DNA of 64,000 nt from Bacillota bacterium. Its GTDB lineage: Bacteria > Bacillota > Clostridia > Christensenellales > Aristaeellaceae. Below the pieces are notes generated by a model. It did not search any database and had not been told where the DNA came from. It saw only the letters and a program-made list of their open reading frames with translations. The position numbers and the translations under genes were made by a program. The stretch spans positions 1 through 64,000 of the forward strand of contig JAEYCB010000012.1 in assembly GCA_023404345.1 (NCBI GenBank). The letters run 5' to 3'. Below are positions 31,440 through 42,777 of the stretch, piece by piece; position 1 is the stretch's first letter, and every line of letters begins with the position of its first letter.

Positions 31440-31458
31440 CGCGCTGTAAAATCACCCA

Positions 31459-31500
31459 AAAACCCGCTTTGCGTCGAGCACGCTCAGCGGGTTTTCTTTT
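31459..31500 (+). terminator. terminator of the nucleoside ABC operon
   Basis: 10-bp stem (31459-31468 with 31486-31495) with extra inner pairing, then CTTTT. Confidence 0.85.
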
Positions 31501-31556
31501 GTCCAATAAGATAACTTACCTCCTCTGCGGCCGCAAAATCCTGTATCTGCCGCCTC

Positions 31557-31586
31557 TTGACATCGCTTTTCCATCCATAGTACAAT
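31557..31586 (+). promoter_or_regulatory. sigma-A promoter of prfC
   Basis: TTGACA 31557-31562, 18-bp spacer, TACAAT 31581-31586. Confidence 0.8.
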
Positions 31587-31602
31587 AGGATGTTGTACTA
31601 TG
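31576..31602. promoter_or_regulatory. palindromic operator over the prfC promoter
   Basis: Perfect 10-bp inverted repeat CATAGTACAA / TTGTACTATG (31576-31585, 31593-31602) with a 7-base centre. It covers the -10 and the transcription start, so a bound protein would block initiation. The regulator is not identified. The same palindrome could fold as a 5' mRNA hairpin. Confidence 0.65.
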
Positions 31603-31635
31603 TATTATTGCTGGGAAGAGAGGATTTTGACCCGC

Positions 31636-33252
31636 ATGAGCGAAGCCACCCTGAGCGCGGAGGCGCTGGAACAGATTCGGAAGCGGCGCACGTTCGCCAT
31701 TATCAGCCACCCGGACGCAGGTAAAACCACGTTGACCGAAAAACTGCTGCTCTATGGCGGCGCTATCCGGCAGGCCGGCAGCGTAAAAGCCCGCAAGGCT
31801 GAGCGTCATGCCACCAGCGACTGGATGGAAATTGAAAAACAGCGCGGTATCAGCGTAACTTCCAGCGCCATGCAGTTTGAATACGATGGCTACCGTATCA
31901 ACATTCTGGACACCCCCGGCCACCAGGACTTCAGCGAGGATACCTACCGCGTACTGGTGGCGGCGGACGCGGCGGTTATGCTCATTGACGCTGCCAAGGG
32001 CGTGGAGGAACAGACCATCAAACTCTTTAAGGTCTGCCGCCTGCGCAACATTCCTATTTTCACGTTCGTCAACAAGATGGACCGCGCCAGCAAGGACCCC
32101 TTTGCGCTGATGGAGGAGCTTGAGCAGGTGCTTGGCATCCGCTCCTGCCCGATGAACTGGCCCATCGGCGTGGACGGCGATTTTCAGGGCGTATATCAGC
32201 GCGAAAGCGGAAACGTGCTGCTCTATTCCGGCGGCAACCATGGTATGAGCATGGCGGAGCAGCTAAGCGTAAAGCTGGACAGCCCCGAGGCCGAAGCGGC
32301 GCTGGCAGGCCATTACCGCGACCGCCTTCATGAGGAAATCGAGCTTTTGGACGTGGCGGGCGATCCCTTTGACAAGCAGGCTGTGCTTGAGGGGCGCCTC
32401 ACGCCGCTGTTCTTTGGTTCGGCGGTTACCAATTTCGGTGTGGAACCGTTTTTGGAGGCATTTTTGTCCATCACCCCGCCGCCCTTGCCGCGCATGGCCG
32501 ACATCGGCGAAATTCAGCCAACCCAGCCGTATTTTTCCGGTTTTATCTTTAAAATTCAGGCCAATATGAATCCCGCCCATCGCGACCGTCTGGCCTTTGT
32601 ACGCGTAGTTAGCGGCGAGTTCCAAAAGGGCATGACGGTGTATCATTCGGGCACGGACAAGCAAATTCAGCTTAAGCAGCCTCAGCAGTTCATGGCCGAT
32701 GAGCGCGAAGCTGTCGAAAACGCCTACGCAGGCGATATCATCGGCCTGTTTGACCCAGGCTTCTTCCATCTGGGCGATGCGCTCTCCGCCGGCCCCAAAC
32801 TGCACTTTTCCTCCATCCCGGTGTTCGCACCCGAGCATTTTGCCCGCGTGCGCCCTGAGGACAGCATGAAACGCAAGCAGTTTTTGAAGGGTATCCTTCA
32901 GCTGGCTGAGGAGGGCGCTATCCAGACTTTCCGCCGCACCGAAACGGGCCGGGAGGATTTCCTGGTCGGCGTGGTGGGTGTTTTGCAGTTCGAGGTGCTG
33001 GAACATCGCCTCAAGACCGAATATGGTGTAACCATGCTGATGGACCGTCTGCCTTTCCGCTATGTGCGCTGGGTGACCAAAACGCCCGTGCCTGTAGAAA
33101 AGCTGAAGCTGACCTCCACCAGTGGCCGCGCCTTCGATTCCGAGGATCGCGACGTACTGCTGTTTGAAAACGACTGGTCCATCCGCCTGGCGATGGAAAA
33201 CAACGAAGGATTGGAGCTGGCCGAAACGGCCGTGCGCAGCGTATATGCATGA
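31636..33252 (+). CDS. prfC: peptide chain release factor 3
   Basis: Translational GTPase that recycles RF1/RF2 after termination. 538 residues. G domain: AIISHPDAGKTTLTEKLLL (G1), SDWMEIEKQRGISVTSS (G2), LDTPGHQDFSEDTYRVL (G3), FVNKMDR (G4). Then domain II and the RF3 C-terminal domain with FLVGVVGVLQFEVLEHRLK. ATG 31636 begins MSEATLSAEAL; the ATG at 31600 lies inside the promoter palindrome. AAGAGAGG is 12-13 bases upstream. It precedes typA by 104 bases. Confidence 0.93.
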   Translation: MSEATLSAEALEQIRKRRTFAIISHPDAGKTTLTEKLLLYGGAIRQAGSVKARKAERHATSDWMEIEKQRGISVTSSAMQFEYDGYRINILDTPGHQDFSEDTYRVLVAADAAVMLIDAAKGVEEQTIKLFKVCRLRNIPIFTFVNKMDRASKDPFALMEELEQVLGIRSCPMNWPIGVDGDFQGVYQRESGNVLLYSGGNHGMSMAEQLSVKLDSPEAEAALAGHYRDRLHEEIELLDVAGDPFDKQAVLEGRLTPLFFGSAVTNFGVEPFLEAFLSITPPPLPRMADIGEIQPTQPYFSGFIFKIQANMNPAHRDRLAFVRVVSGEFQKGMTVYHSGTDKQIQLKQPQQFMADEREAVENAYAGDIIGLFDPGFFHLGDALSAGPKLHFSSIPVFAPEHFARVRPEDSMKRKQFLKGILQLAEEGAIQTFRRTETGREDFLVGVVGVLQFEVLEHRLKTEYGVTMLMDRLPFRYVRWVTKTPVPVEKLKLTSTSGRAFDSEDRDVLLFENDWSIRLAMENNEGLELAETAVRSVYA

Positions 33253-33356
33253 TTTATACCTGGTTTCCCCGCTGGCGGGGGTGCCTCCCGCGAAAGCATG
33301 ACGGCATCTGCAAAGTAGCTTAACCCATACCAGCAATATAAGGAAAGAGGCTTTTT

Positions 33357-35180
<1,824 letters not shown>

Positions 35181-35231
35181 CCCTTCCCGCGCCCCAAGCG
35201 CAGGCCTCAAAGAAGGAGGTTTGTTTTTCAC

Positions 35232-36617
35232 ATGAATGCCTATCAAAAGCTATGCGCGCTGGTTTTATCCCTGTGCCTGCTTACGGCGGTATTCTCCCCG
35301 GCGCTGGCCGAGGAGGCTGCCGATGACGAGGTAACCCGGTCTGATTTTACGCTTTCCCTGTCAGCGCATGCGGACGGCTTTCCCAATGACGGAGCAGCGC
35401 ACTATGCCGATTGGGAAGCATTTCTTTCCAAGCTCAGCCTTGAAGGGGTTATCGACGTACAGCGCTTTTTGACCGACATCAGCCGGGTATACTTTGACGG
35501 TGGCCTGTGCGTGAACGGCGAAATGGCTTTGCCCTTCGTCTACGACGGCTACCACAGCTACCGCTATGTGCGTTCTGACGCGCTGCGCGGCGACAGCATT
35601 CATTTTCAAATGCACAACTTCTTTGAGTTCATGCTCAAGGGATATTATTTCATGGGTCTGCCCACGCAGCTCATTGCGTTGCTGCTTTACCCCGAAGCCA
35701 GCTACTATATCGGTACCAGCTACTATCAGCCTATTGCCGAGGCGGTGGCAGGTGAGGGGAATCGCACTGTGAGCTATGCTGAGCTTTACGAACTGTGCGA
35801 GACGCTGGACCTGATTGTCAACGATGACTGGGACTATGAGCGCGCCTATTTCTATTTTACCTGCATGCTCATCGATTTGGGCGCGTCGGATATGGCGCTG
35901 CAAAAGCTGGGCTACCTGGAGGACTGGCTCCTGTTTATGGATCCGGAGGAGAAGGGCCTTTTCATCACCGATGACGGCACTTCCCAGATCTATACCCTGG
36001 GTGATACGGAGGTATTTACCCATATCAAGGACGCCTCCGGCGAACGCTTCACCCTTTGTCTGCCGGACCCTGATGGCTATGAGCTGACTGCCTCCTATGA
36101 AAACACCGGCGCAGAGATTCACGGCAACCTCCGTATCACGCTGGAGGGCGCGGAACGTCTGACCCTGAATGTGGATGTGAACGGCCTGCCTGTGGAGGGT
36201 GCGCTCAGCGCCCAGGGATCGGCCACCATCGCCTTTGGCGGCGAGTGTTTCTACCAGCCGCCCACCCCTGTTTCTTTCACTTACCGCTACAGCCGTGATG
36301 CCGCCGAACTGCCCTATGCCATGTCGCTGGAGGTGGATTGGCTGCATCCCCAAACGCAAAAGCCCGCTCTCACGCTCGCCTATCAGGCAGATATGGAATT
36401 GCTGCCTGCCAGTACCATGGTGGAACGCGTCTATGACAACCAGAACGACTTTTTCCATCTCAACGAGGGTTTCCTGGCGGAATACAAGCAGCTCTATCTG
36501 CCCACGCTGGCCCTGTCGGCCGTTCCTATCCTTGTAGAAATGCCCGCAGGTGTGATCAGCGATATCTTGAGCTTCCTGTATCAAACCGGCTTCCTGGCTT
36601 TCCTGGGCATCGAATGA
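35232..36617 (+). CDS. secreted protein of unknown function
   Basis: 461 residues, not recognised. Signal peptide 1-26 (LVLSLCLLTAVFSPALA, cut before EEAA). The rest is hydrophilic: an acidic, aromatic-rich alpha part (about 30-240; HFQMHNFFEFMLKGYYFMG, PEASYYIGTSYYQ) and a beta-rich part (about 240-430; repeated short strands such as GNLRITLEGAERLTLNVDVN). The last segment (about 425-461) is hydrophobic and might anchor it. AAGAAGGAGG precedes ATG 35232. Its stop overlaps the earliest ATG of the next (GntR) frame, so the two are coupled. Confidence 0.75.
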   Translation: MNAYQKLCALVLSLCLLTAVFSPALAEEAADDEVTRSDFTLSLSAHADGFPNDGAAHYADWEAFLSKLSLEGVIDVQRFLTDISRVYFDGGLCVNGEMALPFVYDGYHSYRYVRSDALRGDSIHFQMHNFFEFMLKGYYFMGLPTQLIALLLYPEASYYIGTSYYQPIAEAVAGEGNRTVSYAELYELCETLDLIVNDDWDYERAYFYFTCMLIDLGASDMALQKLGYLEDWLLFMDPEEKGLFITDDGTSQIYTLGDTEVFTHIKDASGERFTLCLPDPDGYELTASYENTGAEIHGNLRITLEGAERLTLNVDVNGLPVEGALSAQGSATIAFGGECFYQPPTPVSFTYRYSRDAAELPYAMSLEVDWLHPQTQKPALTLAYQADMELLPASTMVERVYDNQNDFFHLNEGFLAEYKQLYLPTLALSAVPILVEMPAGVISDILSFLYQTGFLAFLGIE

Positions 36618-36631
36618 CGGAGGAAATGCAC

Positions 36632-37348
36632 GTGCAAGACAAACCTTTGGAAAAAAAGAGCCAGAGCCCGCTTTACCAGCAGCTGATGGCCCGTCTCAAA
36701 AATGATATCCTGGCTGGGGTCTATCCCTCCGGAGCGCGCATTCCGAGCGAGCAGCTTCTGTGCGAAACCTACGGTGTTAGCCGTGTGACCGTGCGAAAAG
36801 CCATGCTGGACCTGGTGCAGGAGGGCCTGTTGGTGCGCCGGCAGGGCAAGGGCACCTTCGTGGCGGACGAACGCATCCAGCGCGATCTGCTGCAAATCAC
36901 CAGCTTTTCAGCCGCCTGCCGCCAAAATGGCCACTGTGCCGGCACGAAGGTCATCAGCGCCACATGGGAGGAAGCTACCCAGGAGGATATTGAGCACTTG
37001 GACGTAGCACCCGGCGAACAGGTGGTGGAGATCTGCCGCCTGCGCCTATGTGACGGAGAGCCCGTGATGCTCGAAATTAACCGCTTTCCGAAGCAATATG
37101 CCTTCCTGACCAGCGAAGCGCTGGACGGCTCGCTCTATGATCTGCTCAGAGATCGCGGTATCGTGCCCACCTCTGCGGTACATGATATCTCGCTGGGGCA
37201 CGCCACGCCGATGGTCAGCCGCCACCTGGGCACCGCGCAGGGTGACGCCCTGCTGCTGCTCAACGAGCTGGTCATGGATCAGCATGGTCAGCCCCTGCAT
37301 TCAAGCCGGCAGTGGATTCGCGGCGACAAGTACACCTTCCGCATCTGA
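36632..37348 (+). CDS. GntR-family regulator, HutC/UTRA type
   Basis: 238 residues from GTG 36632, chosen because ACGGAGGAA ends 7 bases before it; the ATGs at 36614 and 36626 are too close to or upstream of that RBS. N-terminal winged HTH: SPLYQQLMARLKNDILAGVY, IPSEQLLCETYGVSRVTVRK, GLLVRRQGKGTFV. C-terminal UTRA ligand domain (~95-238) ending HSSRQWIRGDKYTFRI. UTRA ligands are often sugar phosphates or amino acids. The target is unknown; the coupled secreted protein and downstream genes are candidates. Confidence 0.88.
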   Translation: MQDKPLEKKSQSPLYQQLMARLKNDILAGVYPSGARIPSEQLLCETYGVSRVTVRKAMLDLVQEGLLVRRQGKGTFVADERIQRDLLQITSFSAACRQNGHCAGTKVISATWEEATQEDIEHLDVAPGEQVVEICRLRLCDGEPVMLEINRFPKQYAFLTSEALDGSLYDLLRDRGIVPTSAVHDISLGHATPMVSRHLGTAQGDALLLLNELVMDQHGQPLHSSRQWIRGDKYTFRI

Positions 37349-37365
37349 AAGGGGAAACGATTTCG

Positions 37366-38355
37366 ATGAGCAGCTCTAAATTTGCCCTCTTCGTAGACCT
37401 GGAAAATTGCGGTGCAAAGGTGGATACTCTGCTTTCCGTGCTGGAAAAAGTCAAAATCCGCGGAGATATCCTGCTGGGGAAGGTATACGGCTATACTGAC
37501 CAGTACAGCGATCTCAAGGAAGTCCTGCTTTCCAACACCTTTACCGTGGTGCCCAGCCTGCGCTATGGCATCAGTCAGAAAAACAACGCTGATATCCTGC
37601 TGGTCATCGACGCGCTGGAGGTAGCCTACACCAACCCGCTGATCGACAGTTTCTGTATCGTATCCGGCGATAGTGATTATACGCCGCTGGTGGGCCGGCT
37701 CAAGAGCATGGGTAAGTTTGTGCTGGGCATCAGCCGGTCGGCAGCAGCGAGCAATATTTTCATCAACGCCTGCAACGAATTTCAGTTCCTGGAAAACGTG
37801 GGGGGACGCACTCGCAAACCCACAACCAAGAAAAAAACTGCTGTCGATAAAGAACCTCTGGACGAGCAGGAGCTCAACAAAGCCCTTTGCGGCATTCTGG
37901 AGGAACAAACCGATAAGGACGAGCTCTATGCAAGCGAGCTAAAGGGCATTCTTTTGCGCCTGCGGCCCGATTTTAACGAAAAGTCCTACGGCTGCACCAC
38001 GTTTTTGAAGCTCCTGGACAAGCTGAGCAAGCAGTTCGGCGCTTTGCATATCCGCAGCGACAATTTCAATGTCATGGTTTCCCTTTCGCAAAGCAGCAAG
38101 GAAAGCACCCAGGAAATGAACAAGGAAAACTGGCGTACCCTCATCCGCGAACAGCTTGCCCGCTACAAGGAGGATGGCTTCGAGCGCATCAACCCCAGCA
38201 TCCTCAAAGCCGATATTCAGGCCAGCTTCCCGGGCTTTTCCGAAAAGGCGCTGGGTTTCAAGCGTTTCAGCGACATGCTCAAGGCCATGGAAAAGGAAGG
38301 CCTGATTACTGTGGAGCTGGATGACCAGAAAAACATGCTCATCAAGGTGAGCTGA
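37366..38355 (+). CDS. NYN (PIN-like) nuclease domain protein with two OST-HTH/LOTUS-like domains
   Basis: 329 residues, LabA/MARF1-type build. NYN domain about 5-145 with the acidic site Asp11 (ALFVDLENCG), Asp76 and Asp82 (NNADILLVIDALE), and Asp102/Asp104 (VSGDSDYTPLVGRL). A Lys-rich linker spans 148-165. Two winged-helix OST-HTH-like domains follow at about 170-245 and 258-329; each has the core GxxxFxxLL/FSDML pattern (SYGCTTFLKLLDKL, LGFKRFSDMLKAM). Such proteins cut or bind structured RNA. ATG 37366 has AAAGGGGAA upstream. Confidence 0.85.
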   Translation: MSSSKFALFVDLENCGAKVDTLLSVLEKVKIRGDILLGKVYGYTDQYSDLKEVLLSNTFTVVPSLRYGISQKNNADILLVIDALEVAYTNPLIDSFCIVSGDSDYTPLVGRLKSMGKFVLGISRSAAASNIFINACNEFQFLENVGGRTRKPTTKKKTAVDKEPLDEQELNKALCGILEEQTDKDELYASELKGILLRLRPDFNEKSYGCTTFLKLLDKLSKQFGALHIRSDNFNVMVSLSQSSKESTQEMNKENWRTLIREQLARYKEDGFERINPSILKADIQASFPGFSEKALGFKRFSDMLKAMEKEGLITVELDDQKNMLIKVS

Positions 38356-38371
38356 CAGGGAGGAAGCCGTT

Positions 38372-40264
38372 ATGCCCGAAGGATTCGCGCGTGTTGCTGC
38401 AGTCAGCCTGCCTGTTCATCTGGGCGACGTGGAGGCCAACGAACGGGAGATTACCCTCGCTCTGGACCGCCTTCGGGCCCAGGGTGTTCAGGCGGTGGTG
38501 TTCCCGGAATTATGCCTGACCGGCTATACTTTGGGCGATCTGCTTTTGCACAGCTTGGTACAGGACCGCGCCTGGGCGGCACTCAAACGGCTCAGCACCC
38601 ATACGGCTGGACTGACAGCCATGGTGGGTCTGCCCTTCTGCCATGAGGGACGGCTGTATAACTGTGCCGCGGTGCTTGGGAATGGCGCCATCCATGCGCT
38701 TGTGCCCAAGACCTACCTGCCCAATGGCAACGAATTTTATGAAACCCGCTGGTTCGTCAGCGGCGCTGGCGTATGCGAAACCGTGACGCGCGATGGTCTG
38801 ACGTTCCCCCTGAGTGCAGACGTGCTGTTCGATATGGGTGGCTTTGTTTTTGGCGTGGAGCTGTGCGAGGACCTGTGGGTTCCTCTGCCGCCCAGTTCAC
38901 ATCTGGCAGTGGAGGGCGCTGACCTGATTCTCAACCCCAGTGCCTCCAATGCGCTGGCAGCGAAACACGCCTACCGCCGTGGTCTGCTCTCCCAGCAGAG
39001 CGGCCGCCTCTACGCAGGCTATGTTTACGCCGGCGCGGGCTTTGGCGAAAGCACCAGCGATATGGTGTTTGACGGCTATACCGGCATCTTTGAAAACGGG
39101 CGCGCGCTAAGCGAAAGTGAACGCTTTTCCATGTCAGGAAGTCTGGCAATAGCAGATGTGGATATTGGACGGCTGCGTTATCAGCGGCAACGCAATGGCA
39201 GCTTCCACCAGATGCCGCGCCTTGGACGAAGCATTCAGCGGCTGGTGCTCGGAACAGCGCATGATGCGCCGCTTCCGCTGATGCGGCCTTTGGAGCCGCT
39301 GCCCTTTGTGCCATTTGGTGCAGAAGCACAGCAGCGGCTGGAGGAAATCGCCAGCATCCAGTGTATGGGCCTTGAAACACGGCTGCATGCCATTCATGGC
39401 CGCACGGTGGTAGTGGGCGTATCCGGCGGACTCGATTCCACCCTGGCGCTGCTGGTGGCCGTCCGCGCGTTTGACGCGCTGGGTTTGAATCGCAGCGGCA
39501 TCCATGCCATTACCATGCCTGGCATGGGCACGGGCGGGCGCACCCACTCCAATGCGCAGAAGCTCATGGAGGCGCTGGGCGTGACGGCGCTGGAAATTCC
39601 CATCGGCGAAGCGGTACAGCAGCATTTCCGCGACATCGGGCAGGATGAAAACCTGCATGATGTGACCTATGAAAACAGTCAGGCACGCGAGCGTACGCAG
39701 ATTTTGATGGATTACGCCAACAAGGTGTGTGGCATCGTGCTGGGTACCGGCGACTTGAGCGAGGCGGCACTCGGCTTTTGCACTTATAACGGCGATCATA
39801 TGAGCATGTATAACGTCAACTGCTCGGTGCCCAAAACGCTGGTAAAGAGTCTGGTGGGCTATCTGGGCGCCTGCTTTGACGAGACGGTGGCCGCCATCTG
39901 CCAGGACGTAATCGATACACCCATCAGCCCGGAGTTGCTGCCTGCCTCCCAGGGAGAGCTTCAGCAGCGTACAGAGGATATTCTGGGCGATTATGCCCTG
40001 CATGACTTTTTCCTCTACCATTTGATGGACAGCGGCGCATCGGCCACGAAGCTGAAGATGCTGGCCATGCAGGCGTTTGGCGGCGTATACGGCGAAGCGC
40101 GCATAGACACCCAGCTTAAAACCTTCCTCAAGCGTTTCTTTGCCCAGCAGTTCAAGCGCAACTGTGTGCCCGACGGACCCAAGGTGGGGTCAGTCAGCCT
40201 CAGCCCGCGCGGCGACTGGCGCATGCCCAGCGATATGCAAGCTGGCATGTGGCTGGATTTTTAA
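38372..40264 (+). CDS. nadE: glutamine-dependent NAD+ synthetase
   Basis: Makes NAD+ from nicotinic acid adenine dinucleotide, glutamine and ATP. 630 residues, two domains. N-terminal nitrilase-type glutaminase with the triad Glu46 (VVFPELCLTGYTLGD), Lys113 (LVPKTYLPNGNEFYE) and Cys165 (GVELCEDLWVP). C-terminal synthetase with the PP-loop VVGVSGGLDSTLALL, then GTGDLSEAALGFCTYNGDH. An ammonia tunnel joins the two in the family. AGGGAGGAAG precedes ATG 38372, 16 bases after the NYN gene. Confidence 0.96.
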   Translation: MPEGFARVAAVSLPVHLGDVEANEREITLALDRLRAQGVQAVVFPELCLTGYTLGDLLLHSLVQDRAWAALKRLSTHTAGLTAMVGLPFCHEGRLYNCAAVLGNGAIHALVPKTYLPNGNEFYETRWFVSGAGVCETVTRDGLTFPLSADVLFDMGGFVFGVELCEDLWVPLPPSSHLAVEGADLILNPSASNALAAKHAYRRGLLSQQSGRLYAGYVYAGAGFGESTSDMVFDGYTGIFENGRALSESERFSMSGSLAIADVDIGRLRYQRQRNGSFHQMPRLGRSIQRLVLGTAHDAPLPLMRPLEPLPFVPFGAEAQQRLEEIASIQCMGLETRLHAIHGRTVVVGVSGGLDSTLALLVAVRAFDALGLNRSGIHAITMPGMGTGGRTHSNAQKLMEALGVTALEIPIGEAVQQHFRDIGQDENLHDVTYENSQARERTQILMDYANKVCGIVLGTGDLSEAALGFCTYNGDHMSMYNVNCSVPKTLVKSLVGYLGACFDETVAAICQDVIDTPISPELLPASQGELQQRTEDILGDYALHDFFLYHLMDSGASATKLKMLAMQAFGGVYGEARIDTQLKTFLKRFFAQQFKRNCVPDGPKVGSVSLSPRGDWRMPSDMQAGMWLDF

Positions 40265-40300
40265 CCCCTCCGCCCGACATACGAAAGGAAGTACCCTGCA

Positions 40301-41866
40301 TTGAGTACCACGCGTACCGCCCGCTTCGTTCAAAACACCTTATCCACCGCGCTATACCAGCTCACGGCCATGGTGATGGGTTTTATCACCCCCCGCTTGA
40401 TGATTCTCTACTATGGTTCGGAAATCAACGGATTGATCGTATCGGTCACGGAATTTCTGACCTATTTTAAGATGCTGGAGGCCGGGCTGGCTGCTTCCGT
40501 AAATGTAGCGCTTTACGAGCCGCTGGCCCGGCGCGACCACCAGGCCGTCAGCGGCATCGCATCAGCAGCACGCCTGTTTTACAATACGGCAGGCTGGATG
40601 TTTACGGGATTGACGGTAACGTTCACCATCGCTTATCCCTTCTTTGTGCCGGTTCGGGATTTAAACGGCCTGCCCGTTAGCCATTTGAGCGTGATGGTGC
40701 TCATTTTGGCGATGGGTTTGTCGGGTATGCTGGAATTCTTCACCATGGCGCGCTATCGCGTACTTATCGCTGCCGACCAGCGCACGTATGTGGTATCGCT
40801 GGCTTCGATGAGTTCGTTAATGCTTTCCACCGCGCTGATCGTGGTATTGCCCTACCTGGGCATGGACGTGATCGTGGTGCGGCTGGCGGCCTCGCTGACC
40901 ATTCTGGTGCGGTCAGTGCTGCTGTCGCGCTATGCCAAAAAGCATTATCCTTATGTGGACCCCCATGCGCCGCCCAACCGCGCCGCTCTCTCCACTCGCT
41001 GGGACGCGCTGTCCGTGGAGCTGACCAATGTGTTCCAGCAGGGTGCGGGCGCTATTCTGGGCACGGTAGTCACACGTGACGCGGGCCTTTTGAGCGTATA
41101 CGGCGTGTATCACATGGTGACAGTGGGGCTGTGGGGCATCCTCAAAATGGGTACCACCGGCATCAACTCCATCTTTGGAAACCTCCTGGTCAGTGGTCGC
41201 AAAAGCGCCTTCCAGCGGGCATACCGCGATTTTGAATGCCTGTATTACATGTTGGTGAGTATTCTCTTCGGTGCGGCAGCTGTACTGATCGTGCCCTTTG
41301 TGACGCTTTACACCCACGGTGTGACGGACGCAGCCAACTACGACGCGCCGCTATTGGGCATGCTCATCATCGCTGAGGCGGTGACAAATCATGCCAAAAT
41401 GCCCATGGATCTGATGATCACCACCAGCGGCAAGTTCCGTGAGGTGCGGTCCCACTGCTTCTGGCAGATCGGGTTGACCGTGGTGTGCGGCACGGGACTG
41501 GGCCTTTTGCTGATGCCATACGGCACCATGCGCGCGCTGTGCGGCATCGTGGCAGGTGTATGCGTGGGCAATCTGGCACGTACCGTGTTTCAGCTGCGCT
41601 TCATCCCCAAAGAGGTCACGGGAATCCCCTGGCAAAAGACGGCGTGGCGCATTGTGCGTATGTTCCTGACGACGGTTCTGATCGCCGCCCCGTGTCTGTT
41701 GCTGGTGGATCCGCCGCAGCGCTTTTTCTCCTGGGCCATGTATGGCGTAATGCTTGTGCTGTATGCTTCGGTGGTCACGCTGGCCGTCACCTGGCTGTTT
41801 GACCGCAAGGCCCTGCGCTCGCTGCTGGAGCGGCTGACCTTTATGCTGCGGCATATCGGCCACTGA
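40301..41866 (+). CDS. polysaccharide/lipid-linked oligosaccharide flippase (MOP superfamily)
   Basis: 521 residues with about 12-14 TM segments, Wzx-like. The N-terminal region RFVQNTLSTALYQLTAMVMG, PRLMILYYGSEINGLIVSVT is typical of polysaccharide-export proteins; GNLARTVFQLRFIP is near the end. It probably flips a polyprenyl-linked glycan. Start is TTG 40301 after AAAGGAAG (10 bases). No glycosyltransferase cluster surrounds it; it sits between nadE and an rRNA/tRNA-modifying gene. Confidence 0.78.
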   Translation: MSTTRTARFVQNTLSTALYQLTAMVMGFITPRLMILYYGSEINGLIVSVTEFLTYFKMLEAGLAASVNVALYEPLARRDHQAVSGIASAARLFYNTAGWMFTGLTVTFTIAYPFFVPVRDLNGLPVSHLSVMVLILAMGLSGMLEFFTMARYRVLIAADQRTYVVSLASMSSLMLSTALIVVLPYLGMDVIVVRLAASLTILVRSVLLSRYAKKHYPYVDPHAPPNRAALSTRWDALSVELTNVFQQGAGAILGTVVTRDAGLLSVYGVYHMVTVGLWGILKMGTTGINSIFGNLLVSGRKSAFQRAYRDFECLYYMLVSILFGAAAVLIVPFVTLYTHGVTDAANYDAPLLGMLIIAEAVTNHAKMPMDLMITTSGKFREVRSHCFWQIGLTVVCGTGLGLLLMPYGTMRALCGIVAGVCVGNLARTVFQLRFIPKEVTGIPWQKTAWRIVRMFLTTVLIAAPCLLLVDPPQRFFSWAMYGVMLVLYASVVTLAVTWLFDRKALRSLLERLTFMLRHIGH

Positions 41867-41885
41867 TGAAAAAGGAGGCTCTGCC

Positions 41886-42770
41886 ATGCCGCGCTACGAG
41901 CTGATCATCCCACCGGCGCTGGAGGGGCGCACGGTGCGCCAGGCGGCCATGGGCGGTCTGCGCCTGAGCGGCGGACAGTTCAAGCGAGCCAAGTTCCACG
42001 GCGCTCTGCTGGTGGACGGCGTGCCCGTCCTGGCGGACCGGCGCGTATGCACCGGCGAGTGCCTTTGTGTAGATGTGTCCGAAGCCGCTTCGCCCCCGCC
42101 TGAACCCCTTAATCTTCCCCTGCGCGTCCCGTATGAGGACGCGCATTTCTGGATGATCGACAAACCCGCGCCGCTTCCCTCCTCCAGCTCGCAAAAAAAA
42201 GAGGGCCCCACGCTGGAAAATGCCCTCTACGCCTATGCGGGTTGTCCCGAAGGCTTTGTGTACCGGCCCGTGAACCGCCTGGACAAAGGAACCAGCGGGC
42301 TGATGCTGGCAGCGCGCACCGCGCATGCGCAGCACCTTTTGCAGCGTCTTTTGCACGGGTCGGAATTCATCCGGGAATACCTGGCCGTAGTCGAAGGCGC
42401 GCCACCCCAGGCGCAGGGCGTGATCGACCTGCCGATTGGCAAGGCGGACGGCGCAACCATCCGCCGCGAGGTGCGCACGGACGGAAAACCCGCGCGCACC
42501 TATTACTGCGTGCTGGAAACACGCAGAGGCCGCAGCCTGCTGCGCCTCCGGCTGGACACGGGGCGCACCCATCAGATCCGCGTGCATCTCTCCGCGTTGG
42601 GCTGCCCCGTAGCGGGCGATTTTCTCTATGGAACCGAGCTGGATGAACTACCCGGTCGCTTTGCTTTGCATAGCACACTAGTGCGGCTGCGCCACCCTGT
42701 GACCGGTGAATGGATTGAGCGGGAAAGCCCCTTGCCATCGGAGCTTTCGGCCCTGCTGGGACGGGAATAA
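41886..42770 (+). CDS. RluA-family pseudouridine synthase
   Basis: 294 residues. N-terminal S4-like RNA-binding part (about 10-65: LRLSGGQFKRAKFHGALLVD), then the catalytic domain with RPVNRLDKGTSGLMLAART, the Asp in RLDKGTSG being the nucleophile, and LRLRLDTGRTHQIRVHLSAL. It isomerises uridine in rRNA or tRNA; the site is not predictable. AAAAAGGAGG precedes ATG 41886. It ends 7 bases before the opposing GNAT gene. Confidence 0.92.
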   Translation: MPRYELIIPPALEGRTVRQAAMGGLRLSGGQFKRAKFHGALLVDGVPVLADRRVCTGECLCVDVSEAASPPPEPLNLPLRVPYEDAHFWMIDKPAPLPSSSSQKKEGPTLENALYAYAGCPEGFVYRPVNRLDKGTSGLMLAARTAHAQHLLQRLLHGSEFIREYLAVVEGAPPQAQGVIDLPIGKADGATIRREVRTDGKPARTYYCVLETRRGRSLLRLRLDTGRTHQIRVHLSALGCPVAGDFLYGTELDELPGRFALHSTLVRLRHPVTGEWIERESPLPSELSALLGRE

Positions 42771-42777
42771 GCGCCGT

